NCBI GenBank assembly: GCA_040377825.1
Contig: JBEINZ010000028.1
Coordinates: forward strand, 1-19,577
Direction: 5' to 3'
DNA from: JBEINZ01 sp040377825
GTDB lineage: Bacteria > Pseudomonadota > Alphaproteobacteria > Rhizobiales > Ancalomicrobiaceae
Length of the DNA: 19,577 nt
The position numbers were made by a program, and so were the translations under genes. Under the pieces are notes generated by a model. It searched no databases and was not told where the DNA came from. It worked only from the letters and a program-made list of their open reading frames with translations. This document shows positions 8,407 to 17,297 of this stretch, piece by piece. Each line of letters starts with the position of its first letter. Within the stretch, counting starts at the first letter, position 1.

Positions 8407-9675
8407 TCAGCGCTCGGGAATTGCCGCTTCCCCTTTTCGGGCGCGTATCAAGTTCACAAACCGTGTGAAGAGATAATGACTATCGCGCGGCCCAGGTGAA
8501 GCTTCAGGATGATACTGCACCGAAAAAACGGGCCTGTCCGTCATCCGAATGCCGCAATTGGAGCCGTCGAACAGGGAAACGTGCGTTTCTTCAACGTTGT
8601 CAGGGAGGCTGTCGCGGTCGACGGCGAAGCCGTGGTTCATCGACGTGATCTCGACCTTGCCGGTCGTGAAGTCCTTCACCGGATGATTCGCACCGTGGTG
8701 GCCCTGATGCATCTTCATGGTTGTCCCGCCGAGAGCTAGGCCGAGCATCTGATGCCCCAAACAGATCCCAAATGTCGGAATGCCCGCCTCCACGACCGCG
8801 CGGATCGTCGGCACGGCATAGACGCCGGTCGCGGCTGGGTCGCCCGGGCCATTGGAAAGAAAGACGCCGTCCGGTCGATGCGCGAGCACCTCGTCCGCCG
8901 TTGCCGTTGCTGGAAGGACCGTGACGCGGCAACCGGCGTCCGCGAGGAGGCGCAGGATGTTGCGCTTAACGCCGTAATCGATCGCAACGACATGGTGCGT
9001 CGGGTTTTCCTGTCGACCGAAGCCCTCGCCGAGCCGCCACGGCGTTTCGTCCCAGGCGAAACTCTGACCGGTCGTCACATCCGGAACGAGATCCATGTCT
9101 ACGAGGCCCGGCCAGCCGGAGGCCTCCGCCTTTAAGGCCGGGAGTTCGAAGTCGCCGTTTGGATCATGCGCGATCACTGCGTTGGGCATCCCGCCCTCGC
9201 GGATCAGAATGGTGAGCGCGCGGGTATCGACGCCGGCGATGCCCACGATCCCGCGTGCTTTCAGCCACTGATCGAGATGACGGGTCGCCCGCCAACTCGC
9301 CGGTTCGGTGATTGAGGCCTTCAGCACGACACCGCGCGCGCCGTTGGCCGACGCCATGTTGACGGTCTCGATGTCTTCCTCGTTAACGCCAACGTTGCCG
9401 ATGTGCGGAAAGGTGAAGGTGATGATCTGGCCGGCATAGGAGGGGTCGGTTAGCACCTCCTGATAGCCGGTCATGGCTGTGTTGAAGCAGACCTCGCCGA
9501 CGCGGGATCCGACAGCCCCGAGGCCGATGCCCTCAATAACTGTCCCGTCGGCCAGAACGAGCAAGGCGGTCGGTCGCGGTTCGACCCAAGCCATGGGATC
9601 GCGCGCGACAGATGCGCGCGCATCCGCTTTGGCAAGGTCGGTCGATCCGGCTGAGGGTCCGGTCTGCGGGGCCAT
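8407..9675 (-). CDS. carA: Carbamoyl-phosphate synthase small chain
   Basis: CarA hydrolyses glutamine and channels ammonia to CarB. The protein has 422 residues. An N-terminal small-chain domain contains LLVLADGTVIEG, EVCFNTAMTGYQEVLTDPSY and TFPHIGNVG. A C-terminal class I glutamine amidotransferase domain has the nucleophile Cys305 in GICLGHQ and the His389-Glu391 pair in VQYHPEASPGP, so the catalytic triad is intact. The start ATG at 9675 gives a roughly 30-residue low-complexity leader before the conserved domain. Met28 at 9594 is a possible alternative but lacks a visible Shine-Dalgarno sequence. The gene is divergent from the YqeY-family gene and separated from carB by two unrelated genes. 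No clear PyrR- or ArgR-type control site was recognised. Confidence 0.97.
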   Translation of the reverse strand: MAPQTGPSAGSTDLAKADARASVARDPMAWVEPRPTALLVLADGTVIEGIGLGAVGSRVGEVCFNTAMTGYQEVLTDPSYAGQIITFTFPHIGNVGVNEEDIETVNMASANGARGVVLKASITEPASWRATRHLDQWLKARGIVGIAGVDTRALTILIREGGMPNAVIAHDPNGDFELPALKAEASGWPGLVDMDLVPDVTTGQSFAWDETPWRLGEGFGRQENPTHHVVAIDYGVKRNILRLLADAGCRVTVLPATATADEVLAHRPDGVFLSNGPGDPAATGVYAVPTIRAVVEAGIPTFGICLGHQMLGLALGGTTMKMHQGHHGANHPVKDFTTGKVEITSMNHGFAVDRDSLPDNVEETHVSLFDGSNCGIRMTDRPVFSVQYHPEASPGPRDSHYLFTRFVNLIRARKGEAAIPER

Positions 9676-9835
9676 GGCTTCTCATCCCGACAAGGGTGAA
9701 CTACATCAAGGGCACTGACGCGCGAGCGTTGCCGGGTCGATCGCGGGATCGGCCGCGGACGAGCCTTGCGAACACTTAGGCGGGGGGCGCGGCTTAGTCA
9801 ACGCGAGCCGCTCTTGGATCAGAAAGGGAAACACA

Positions 9836-10282
9836 ATGCGCCAGACGCTGAACGAAGCGCTTAAGGTGGCGATGAAGGCCGGTGACAAGCAGCGGGTGTC
9901 GACCATCCGGATGATCACCTCGGCCATCAAGGACCGTGACATTGCCGCCCGGACCGGCACGTCGACCGTCGGCGACGCGGAGATCCTCGATCTCTGCGCG
10001 AAGCTCATCAAGAGCCGCGAGGAATCCGCGCGGCTTTACGACGAGGGCGGGCGGCCTGAATTGGCGGAAAACGAGCGTGCCGAGATCACCATCATCCGCG
10101 AGTTCATGCCGCGACAGATGGACGAGGCCGAGGTGGCCGCCGCAATCGGCTCCATCGTCGCGGAGATCGGCGCCTCCGGAATTCGCGACATGGGCAAGGT
10201 CATGGCCGCGCTGAAGGAGCGCTATTCGGGCCGCATGGACTTCGGCAAGGCCGGCGCGGCCGTGAAGTCGGCACTTGGGTAA
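9836..10282 (+). CDS. GatB/YqeY domain protein
   Basis: The 148-residue protein belongs to the stand-alone YqeY family, related to the C-terminal tail domain of the GatB subunit of tRNA-dependent amidotransferase. Its role is not firmly known; a tRNA-linked function is inferred from the GatB relation. Typical features are the N-terminal LNEALKVAMKAGDKQRVSTIRMITSAIKDRD pattern (the start of that stretch is near residue 5), EREFMPRQM-like sequence at IIREFMPRQMDEAEV, and the C-terminal GKVMAALKERYSGRMDFGKA. AAAGGGAAA lies 6-14 bases before the ATG at 9836. It is immediately upstream of dnaG, the same arrangement as in many alphaproteobacteria, and is probably co-transcribed with it. Confidence 0.92.
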   Translation: MRQTLNEALKVAMKAGDKQRVSTIRMITSAIKDRDIAARTGTSTVGDAEILDLCAKLIKSREESARLYDEGGRPELAENERAEITIIREFMPRQMDEAEVAAAIGSIVAEIGASGIRDMGKVMAALKERYSGRMDFGKAGAAVKSALG

Positions 10283-10354
10283 AGCTGTGCGCGAACGGGC
10301 GAAGCATTCGCTGCGGGATGGCTACATTCAGCTGTGCCGTACTATATTGGCGTT

Positions 10355-12307
10355 ATGAAATACGCGCCCTCGCTCCTGGACGAAATACGCGCCCGCTTGT
10401 CGGTCTCCGAAGTGGTTGGCCGGCGGGTACGGCTGAAGAAGCAGGGGCGCGAATATGCTGGCCTGTCGCCTTTCAATCCGGAAAAGACGCCGTCCTTCTT
10501 CGTCAATGATCAGAAGGGCTTCTATCACTGCTTCTCGTCCGGCAAGCATGGCGATATCTTCCGCTTCCTGATGGAAACGGAAGGCCTGAGCTTCCCGGAG
10601 GCCGTCGAGCGGTTGGCGGCCGATGCGGGCGTACAGCTGCCAAAGCCCGATGCCCGCGAGGAAGTCCGCGAACGCCAGCGCGCGAGCCTCGCGGATGTCT
10701 GCGAGATGGCCGCGCAGTTTTTCCAGGAGGCACTGCGTCTTTCCTCGGGCGGCATCGCGCGCGGCTATGTCGAGCGGCGCGGCCTGAGGCCCGACATTGT
10801 CAAGGAATTCCGCATCGGCTTTGCGCCCGCCGAGCGTGATGCGTTGAAGCGCTACCTTATCGGCAAGGGCGTCGACGAGGCGACGATGCTGGACGCGGGC
10901 CTCGTCATCAAGCCGGACGACGGCCGGCCGAGCTACGATCGCTTCCGCAACCGCTTGATGATCCCGATCCAGGACGAGCGCGGCCGGGTCGTCGCCTTCG
11001 GCGGACGCGCGATCGCCCCCGAGGATCAGCCAAAGTACCTGAATTCGCCGGAGACGGAACTCTTTCACAAGGGTACGATGCTGTTCAACGCGCATCGCGC
11101 GCGACAGGCGGCGCACGAATCCGGTGTTGCCATTGTGGTGGAGGGCTACCTCGACGCCATCGCGGTCTATCAGGTCGGCATTCGATCCGTCGTGGCCACG
11201 CTCGGCACGGCCTTTACCGAGGAGCAAATCCAGCGGCTCTGGCGCCTCGCGGCGGAGCCGGTTGTCTGCTTCGACGGCGACCGTGCCGGCATCAAGGCGG
11301 CGCACCGGGCCGTCGACCGCATCCTGTCGCAGCTAAAGAGCGGCTTTTCCTTCAACTTCGCATTCCTGCCGGACGGCAAGGATCCGGACGAACTGATCTC
11401 CGCCGGCGGCCGCGACGCGTTTTTGGCCGAGATCGCCCGGGCGGTCCCGCTCGCCGAGGTTTTGTGGGATCGGGAGACCCGCGCCGCGCCGATCGATACT
11501 CCGGAGCGCAAGGCCGCGCTGGAAAAACGGCTAGAGGAGCTGACCGGCGAGATCCGTGACCAGCGCGTCCAGCGCGGCTATCGCTTGCGCTTTCGGTTGC
11601 GACTATCGAACCTCTTTTGGCAAAGCGAGCGCATGCCGCGCGTCGGTTCGGCGCAGACGTCGGCTGACCGGCGCAAGGCGGCGCCGATCCCGCGCGACGA
11701 AGGCGATCTGGCCGGTGTCGAGCGTATCGTGCTGGGGCTCGCGGTCGAGTATCCAATCGTTTTCGAAGGCGCGCTTGACCGCATGATCGGCCTCGATCTG
11801 TCGATCGAACCGCACGAGGCCTTCAAACGCGAGCTCTACCGCATCGCGACCGAATTCGAGGACCGCTCCGCTTCGACTTTCTATACCGGGGTCGATCAGC
11901 GCTTCTTTTTCATTCTGAAGGAAGTTCACGGTGATGAAGTCATCGACTCCGACGGCCGGATCATCTCCCATCGCGGCCATAGGCTGCGCGAGCGGTTTCC
12001 GATCCTAAAGTTTCATCCTTCGGAAGATTATGTGAATCGTTGTCTGTGGCATTTCCTCGATCGCATCGAGCTAAAGCACATGGAACGCCACCTCGACATT
12101 GAGGTAAAGACCGTCGGCCCTGACGCCGACGAGGCGGTCGAGACGCGCATTCTCGAACTTTCCCGAGAGATTGTGCGCCGGCGCGAAGAATATGCCCGCC
12201 GCGAGCAGGAACTCGCCGAGGAGGCCAAGCTCATCCGCGCGGCCTATGGCGGACCTGAAAAAGGTGCCGCGCCAATTCTGGCGCCGCCTGGGGGCATGAG
12301 ACGGTAG
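10355..12307 (+). CDS. dnaG: DNA primase with degenerate zinc-binding site
   Basis: DnaG makes RNA primers at the replication fork in partnership with the replicative helicase. From ATG 10355 it has 650 residues. I prefer this to GTG at 10334 because homologous alphaproteobacterial primases begin just before a SLLDEIRARL-like segment. The N-terminal CHC2 region is present by fold (PFNPEKTPSFFVNDQKGFYHCFSSGKHG), but by alignment with the E. coli ligands C40/H43/C61/C64 this protein has S38, N41, C59 and S62. The catalytic core is intact, with RLMIPIQDERGRVVAFGGRAI and the Toprim motifs VVEGYLDAIAV and CFDGDRAGIKAA. The C-terminal third is mainly helical and charged, as expected for the helicase-binding domain. 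rpoD does not follow directly, because a chemoreceptor gene lies between. Confidence 0.96.
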   Translation: MKYAPSLLDEIRARLSVSEVVGRRVRLKKQGREYAGLSPFNPEKTPSFFVNDQKGFYHCFSSGKHGDIFRFLMETEGLSFPEAVERLAADAGVQLPKPDAREEVRERQRASLADVCEMAAQFFQEALRLSSGGIARGYVERRGLRPDIVKEFRIGFAPAERDALKRYLIGKGVDEATMLDAGLVIKPDDGRPSYDRFRNRLMIPIQDERGRVVAFGGRAIAPEDQPKYLNSPETELFHKGTMLFNAHRARQAAHESGVAIVVEGYLDAIAVYQVGIRSVVATLGTAFTEEQIQRLWRLAAEPVVCFDGDRAGIKAAHRAVDRILSQLKSGFSFNFAFLPDGKDPDELISAGGRDAFLAEIARAVPLAEVLWDRETRAAPIDTPERKAALEKRLEELTGEIRDQRVQRGYRLRFRLRLSNLFWQSERMPRVGSAQTSADRRKAAPIPRDEGDLAGVERIVLGLAVEYPIVFEGALDRMIGLDLSIEPHEAFKRELYRIATEFEDRSASTFYTGVDQRFFFILKEVHGDEVIDSDGRIISHRGHRLRERFPILKFHPSEDYVNRCLWHFLDRIELKHMERHLDIEVKTVGPDADEAVETRILELSREIVRRREEYARREQELAEEAKLIRAAYGGPEKGAAPILAPPGGMRR

Positions 12308-12525
12308 GACAGGGTCTGCCAGTTTGAAAAGTGCTGGCGCGCGCAGGCCCCTCAGGTCTGTATCCAGCGTTATCTCAAGGTTCACGACAATAGGCGTTGA
12401 ACGGTCATTCTGTGCGCCCGCCGATCAAAATCAGAACACATTAATTCAGCTCCGATGATGTTAACCCTGCTTAGAGATTTGACGACTAAAGTTTCAGCGT
12501 CAGTTTCTCAATCCAGAGGTCAATC

Positions 12526-14496
12526 ATGGGCTGGAATTTGAGCATTAAGGCAAAGGCGATCGTTGCGTCGATCGGACTTTTCACCGGGGTAGGGCTCGCG
12601 GTTGCTACCTTTGCGTATAATACTATGCTTGAGTCCAATGAGCATGCTGATTTTGTGCGCCTTCAAAGTAGTGCGCGTGATGCCAAAGCGTATCTTGCAG
12701 CCGTTGGTGCAAGAATGAACGCTTACACCGCCCTCATCGCGTCAAACCCCGAGATTTGGAATTCAACTTCCATGACCGACCGGGCTGCGATGGAAAAAGT
12801 CCTCGTGCCAATTTTCAGAAATCTGAAAAACTCAGACCCGGCAGTCGGAACGACTGAAGTTGTTGAACCGGGCGGTAAGGTATTTTTTCGCGCGCACAAT
12901 CCAACCAAGTTTGGGGATGACAAATCGAAAGAGCCGTCCATCAAGTTGGCGCTGAGCGGCCAACTGAGTTCGGCCCTGACGATCTCGCCCTCAAGCGGGG
13001 AGGCTGCCTGGGCGTCGGTGCGGCCGATTCGAAGCGATAATGGTACGATCTTGGGTACGATCGGGGTCGGTGCGCGGCTCTTGAAGGAAACCGCGTTTGA
13101 GTTGAAAGCAAATACTGGGCATGATGTTGTGTTCGTCGCGAATGGGAAGGTTACTGCGTCGACATTCGACGGCGTCGCACTAGCCGATGTGGCCGTACCT
13201 CCGGAAAGTTTCGACCCGAACTATGCCGCCGGTAAGTCATCATTGCGCACGGCACTGTTCGGTCGCGCCTTTAACGTGATTGGCGTGCCGATGACTTCTG
13301 ATAACGGTCACGCGCTTGCGATCGTGTTGCTCCAAGACCGAGCACCGATGGAAGCGACCGCGCGTGGGCAACTGTTCGATATTGCCTGGAAGCTTGCCGC
13401 GCTTTTTGCGTTTTGTGTTCCGCCCGTCGCTTTTGCATCAGCCCGCACGATGGGACGGCTGAGCCGCATGACAATTGTTACGACTTCGCTTGCAAAAGGC
13501 GATATGTCCGTTTCTGTCCCCGAGGCTGACAGACAAGACGAAATCGGCGCGCTTGCCCGTGCCCTTGTCGTGTTCAAAGCCAATGAAATCGAGAACAGAC
13601 GGCTTCAGCATGAGCAGGACGGTTTGAAACGAGATGCCGAGTCTGAGCGGAAAGCGACCTTGGGACGGCTCGCGAACGAACTTGAATCCACCATCGGCGG
13701 AATCATTGGCGCGGTTTCAACGGCATCTCAACAGTTAAAGGTTGCTGCGAACGGGCTTACGGATACCGCGAGTGACACATCGAGCCGCACTGGCACAATG
13801 GCGGCGGCTTCCGAACAGGCATCGGCCAACATCCGCGCAGTCGCTGCGGCGACCGAGGAATTGTCCGCCTCGATCCGCGAAATCGGCCATCAAACCGACC
13901 AATCCGCCGGCATGGCGCGGTCGGCTTCGTCAGCAGCCGATCGATCGGCCGAACAGGTCAAGGCACTCACCGAACGCGCTGAGCGAATTGGTGCGATCAT
14001 TGATTTGATCAGCTCCATCGCAGCCCAGACGAACCTCCTCGCGCTGAACGCCACGATCGAGGCATCCCGCGCAGGCGACGCAGGCCGCGGCTTTGCTGTG
14101 GTCGCCAATGAGGTCAAGAGCCTCGCGGACCAGACCGCTAAGGCCACCACCGAGATCGCGGCTCAGGTTTCCGGAATCCAGGAGGCGAGCGGACAGTCGG
14201 CCCAGGCAATCACCGGCGTCGCCACCACGATTCGCGACATAAACACCTTCGCACGAAATGTCGCGGCGGCCGTCGAAGAGCAGAATGCCGTTGTCAGCGA
14301 AATTGCGCGAAACGTTCAACAGACCTCCGTTGGCACCGCCGAAGTCGCGGAATCAGTCGGACGTATGTCGCAGGCGGTTGGACAGACCGGTTCGGCAGCG
14401 GTGGACGTATCCACAGCCGCCGAATCACTTTCGCGGGACGCAGAGCGATTGCGTAGCGAAATGACCCGGTTCCTGGCGACTATTCGAGCTGCCTGA
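12526..14496 (+). CDS. Methyl-accepting chemotaxis protein with Cache-like sensor
   Basis: This is a 656-residue chemoreceptor that would signal to CheA/CheW. TM1 is at about residues 8-30. The periplasmic region (about 32-283) resembles a Cache-type sensor, with VVEPGGKVFFRAHNPTKFGDD and ASVRPIRSDNGTILGTIGVG. TM2 is about 286-306, followed by a HAMP-like segment to about 360 ending near EIGALARALVVFKANEIE. The cytoplasmic signalling domain has the nearly invariant hairpin tip IAAQTNLLALNATIEASRAG near 500, followed by GRGFAVVANEVKSLADQ. No C-terminal CheR-binding pentapeptide is visible. AGAGGT lies upstream of the ATG. The ligand is unknown. The gene sits between dnaG and rpoD with 218 and 586 bp of flanking spacer, so it probably has its own promoter. 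The 5' half uses more A/T-ending codons than dnaG, which fits a later insertion. Confidence 0.94.
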   Translation: MGWNLSIKAKAIVASIGLFTGVGLAVATFAYNTMLESNEHADFVRLQSSARDAKAYLAAVGARMNAYTALIASNPEIWNSTSMTDRAAMEKVLVPIFRNLKNSDPAVGTTEVVEPGGKVFFRAHNPTKFGDDKSKEPSIKLALSGQLSSALTISPSSGEAAWASVRPIRSDNGTILGTIGVGARLLKETAFELKANTGHDVVFVANGKVTASTFDGVALADVAVPPESFDPNYAAGKSSLRTALFGRAFNVIGVPMTSDNGHALAIVLLQDRAPMEATARGQLFDIAWKLAALFAFCVPPVAFASARTMGRLSRMTIVTTSLAKGDMSVSVPEADRQDEIGALARALVVFKANEIENRRLQHEQDGLKRDAESERKATLGRLANELESTIGGIIGAVSTASQQLKVAANGLTDTASDTSSRTGTMAAASEQASANIRAVAAATEELSASIREIGHQTDQSAGMARSASSAADRSAEQVKALTERAERIGAIIDLISSIAAQTNLLALNATIEASRAGDAGRGFAVVANEVKSLADQTAKATTEIAAQVSGIQEASGQSAQAITGVATTIRDINTFARNVAAAVEEQNAVVSEIARNVQQTSVGTAEVAESVGRMSQAVGQTGSAAVDVSTAAESLSRDAERLRSEMTRFLATIRAA

Positions 14497-14520
14497 ACTT
14501 GTAGTCACCTCTTTGTGTAT

Positions 14521-14551
14521 CGGCGCCCGGGATGTGGCCTCGCGGGCGCCG
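14521..14551 (+). terminator. Hairpin after the chemoreceptor gene, probable terminator
   Basis: CGGCGCCCG (14521-14529) pairs perfectly with CGGGCGCCG (14543-14551) over a 13-base loop, starting 24 bp after the stop codon. The closing T-A pair at 14520/14552 extends it. The only T-run, four bases at 14559-14562, is offset by several bases, so termination strength is uncertain. Confidence 0.55.
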
Positions 14552-15066
14552 AAATGCGTTTTCAGCAGCTCGACTCACGAAAGAATTTTCATTGAGAGGG
14601 ATGGTCCGCTGTGTCCCAAGCCCTATGTCTTAAAAATAATGTGGTTCAACGATGCGACGATATCGTGTTCATTCGTGGAACCGCCGCTTGAGTCATGACC
14701 CTGTTTGTGAGTGAGGACGAATCACACTTGCGGAATCCGAATCGCTCGTTACATATCCCAACCCCGGCGGCCCCTGTTCATCCGGTGGTCTGTGCTCGAT
14801 CGAACACGGAACGGCACCTTGCCAATGTACCGTGAGAAGGACTCGAACGCCTCTTGGAAAAAAGTGGTGTTACTCTCGGTCAAGGTCGGGATTTTGTGGG
14901 AGAGTTTGGGGCGTGCCCGCTCGGCATAATTGACATGACGTTACGGTTAATCCGCGCTTAAGCGGTAAGACCGATAAGGGTCAAGTGGCGAAGGAACTGG
15001 GACGGCAAGGACCAGTTTGATTCTATATGGCTAGCCTTTACGGGCTGATCAGCCGATCCAGCGACT
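14552..15066. other. Long non-coding stretch before rpoD
   Basis: I see no convincing gene here. Two short open frames (14513-14698 and 14711-14929) lack good Shine-Dalgarno sites and any recognisable family. Visible signals are a perfect 10-bp palindrome ACGATATCGT at 14657-14666, a perfect TTGACA hexamer at 14930-14935 with no good -10 at the usual distance, and a perfect palindrome CGCTTAAGCG at 14955-14964. The rpoD promoter is expected in this stretch, probably in the last 200 bp, but I cannot fix it from sequence alone. Confidence 0.4.
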
Positions 15067-15074
15067 AAGGAGAG
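15067..15074 (+). promoter_or_regulatory. Shine-Dalgarno site of rpoD
   Basis: AAGGAGAG ends 8 bases before the ATG at 15083, a strong site that supports this start. Confidence 0.75.
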
Positions 15075-15082
15075 TTCCGTCC

Positions 15083-17099
15083 ATGGCGACCAAAGCTGCC
15101 GAGCAGGAAGAATCGGACGTCCAAGTTCAAGAAACGCCGGACGGGCCGCTTCTCGACCTCTCGGATGCCGCCGTAAAGCGTATGATAAAGCTCGCGAAAA
15201 AGCGCGGCTTTGTTACGTATGACGAACTGAATGACGTGTTGCCGTCCGAGGAGGTGACCTCCGAGCAGATCGAGGACATCCTCGCCATGCTCAATGAGAT
15301 GGGCATCAACGTCATCGAAACCGACGAAGTCGAGGAGACCGAAGAAGGCGCTGCGGCTGCGGCGGCAGGCGCTGCCGAAGAAGAAACCGAAGGCGGCGAT
15401 CTCGTCGAAGCGACGACCACGGCGCCGACGCGACAGACGACGACGCGCGAACCGACCGATCGTACCGACGACCCAGTTCGCATGTATCTGCGCGAAATGG
15501 GTTCGGTGGAACTGCTGTCGCGTGAAGGCGAAATCGCGATCGCCAAGCGCATAGAAGCCGGCCGTGAGGCAATGATAGCTGGGCTTTGCGAAAGCCCACT
15601 GACGTTTCAGGCCATCATTATCTGGCGCGACGAACTTGCCGAAGCAAAGATTTTGCTGCGCGACATTATCGATCTTGAAGCGACCTATGCTGGGCCAGAC
15701 GGAAAGATCGCGCCCGCAATAGCCGCGGGGGGGTCCGCCGATGGTGCCGGTTGGAGCGGCGGAGCCCGATGCTGACGCCGAAATGCCCGAAGGCGAAGTG
15801 CTCGACGATCTCGACGATGACATGGAGGGCAACATTTCGTTGTCTGCCATGGAAGCCGAGCTGAAGCCGAAGGTGGTCGAGACGTTCGACCGCATCGCGG
15901 ATCAGTATAAAAAGCTACGCCGGCTGCAGGAGCAGTTGGTCGAGGGGGCGTTGAAGAACGAGACGCTATCCCCCTCGCAGGAGCGTCGCTATAAGAAGTT
16001 GAAGGAAGAGCTGATCGCCGACGTCAAGTCGCTGTCGCTCAATCAGGCGCGTATCGATGCGCTGGTGGAACAACTCTATGATATCAACAAGCGCCTGATC
16101 GGTTTCGAAGGCCGGTTGTTGCGCCTTGCTGAATCCTATGGCGTGTCGCGCGAGGATTTCCTGAAAAATTACCAGGGTTCGGAACTAGACCCGCATTGGC
16201 TGCGCCGTGTCGCCAATCTCGGCACGCGCGGCTGGCGCGATTTCGTGAAGTCGGACTCCGACACGATCAAGGATCTGCGCCAAGACATCCAAACGCTTGC
16301 CACCGAGACGGGGCTGGAAATCATCGAGTTCCGCCGCATCGTTCACATGGTGCAAAAGGGCGAGCGCGAGGCCCGGCAGGCGAAGAAGGAAATGGTGGAG
16401 GCGAACCTCCGCCTCGTCATTTCGATCGCCAAGAAATACACCAATCGTGGCCTGCAATTCCTCGATCTGATCCAGGAAGGCAACATCGGACTGATGAAAG
16501 CGGTCGATAAGTTCGAGTATCGCCGCGGCTACAAGTTCTCGACCTATGCCACGTGGTGGATCCGGCAGGCGATTACTCGCTCGATCGCCGATCAGGCTCG
16601 CACCATCCGCATCCCCGTCCACATGATCGAGACGATTAACAAGATCGTTCGCACGTCGCGCCAGATGTTGCACGAGATCGGCCGCGAGCCGACGCCGGAA
16701 GAGTTGGCCGAGAAGCTCGGCATGCCGCTTGAGAAAGTGCGCAAGGTTCTGAAAATCGCCAAGGAGCCGATTAGTCTGGAGACACCGATCGGCGACGAAG
16801 AGGATTCGCATCTCGGCGACTTCATTGAGGACAAGAATGCGATCCTGCCGATCGACGCGGCGATCCAATCGAACCTGCGCGAGACCACGACCCGGGTTCT
16901 CGCGTCGCTTACCCCGCGTGAAGAGCGCGTCTTGCGCATGCGTTTCGGTATAGGCATGAACACCGACCACACGCTGGAAGAGGTTGGGCAGCAATTCTCG
17001 GTCACCCGCGAGCGCATTCGGCAGATCGAGGCGAAAGCGCTGCGGAAGCTGAAGCATCCGAGCCGTAGCCGGAAGCTCAGAAGCTTCTTGGACAATTGA
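15083..17099 (+). CDS. rpoD: Primary sigma factor RpoD, one-base frameshift
   Basis: RpoD directs RNA polymerase to housekeeping promoters. With one base removed it has 671 residues. Region 1.1 is near 30-75 (MIKLAKKRGFVTYDELNDVL), region 1.2 starts near 132 (DPVRMYLREMGSVELLSREG), and the non-conserved region lies in the middle. Regions 2.1-2.4 contain NLRLVISIAKKYTNRGL, DLIQEGNIGLMKAVDKFEYR and FSTYATWWIRQAITRSIADQ. Regions 3 and 4 end with TLEEVGQQFSVTRERIRQIE and a short tail. The reading frame breaks at G7, 15727-15733. With seven G the first frame stops at 15775; with six G it reads through to MVPVGAAEPDADAEMPEGE and the conserved remainder, open to 17099. The break lies in the variable spacer but would delete all promoter-recognition regions, so a real disruption is unlikely in a living cell. 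Confidence 0.96.
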
Positions 17100-17123
17100 C
17101 ACCGTCGTGGGACCATGAAATCG

Positions 17124-17156
17124 AGGCCTCGGCATCTGCCGGGGCCTTTTTGTTTT
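17124..17156 (+). terminator. Intrinsic terminator of rpoD
   Basis: A 10-bp stem AGGCCTCGGC / GCCGGGGCCT (17124-17133 with 17138-17147, one G-U pair) closes an ATCT tetraloop and is followed at once by a T-rich tract. It begins 24 bp after the rpoD stop and is the clearest intrinsic terminator in the window. Confidence 0.9.
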
Positions 17157-17212
17157 CTGAGCCGGGAATTGGACGCTGTCGATCTGGCAAAGAGCTGAAC
17201 GCATACTAGATA

Positions 17213-17257
17213 ACGCTAAGCGTACGGTCGTAAGGGACCGTAGGCCACCGAGTGGCC
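17213..17257 (+). promoter_or_regulatory. Cluster of three short inverted repeats before zinc-ribbon gene
   Basis: Three dyads lie in 45 bases: ACGCT-A-AGCGT (17213-17223), TACGGTC / GACCGTA with a 6-base loop (17223-17229 and 17236-17242), and GGCCA / TGGCC with a 5-base loop (17243-17257). They lie between the rpoD terminator and the start at 17298, so they could be operators or leader-RNA hairpins. No known regulator motif is recognised. Confidence 0.3.
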
Positions 17258-17281
17258 AGCAGCGTGGCCGAATGAGCCATA

Positions 17282-17290
17282 AAGGGTGAG
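17282..17290 (+). promoter_or_regulatory. Shine-Dalgarno site choosing the ATG at 17298
   Basis: AAGGGTGAG ends 7 bases before ATG 17298. The competing GTG at 17286 lies inside this site, so the ATG is the better start. Confidence 0.6.
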
Positions 17291-17297
17291 CTTTTCC

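Noticed and set aside
9789..9811. GCGGCT / AGCCGC inverted repeat upstream of the YqeY-family gene
   Set aside because: Six pairs with an 11-base loop is weak, and no promoter or regulator motif is associated with it.
10328..11305. Minus-strand open frame of 325 codons opposite dnaG
   Set aside because: The sense strand encodes clear primase motifs, and the antisense frame is explained by the third-position G/C bias.
12487..12494. TAAAGTTT ahead of the chemoreceptor gene, like the -35 of a flagellar sigma-28 promoter
   Set aside because: No GCCGATAA-like -10 follows at the right spacing, and sigma-28 use is not expected in this group.
14833..14852. GGACTCGAAC, resembling the complement of a tRNA T-arm
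   Set aside because: The loop would be 10 bases rather than 7, and no acceptor, D or anticodon arm could be found around it.
14711..14929. Short open frame of 72 codons before rpoD
   Set aside because: It has no Shine-Dalgarno site, no recognisable family and composition unlike neighbouring genes.
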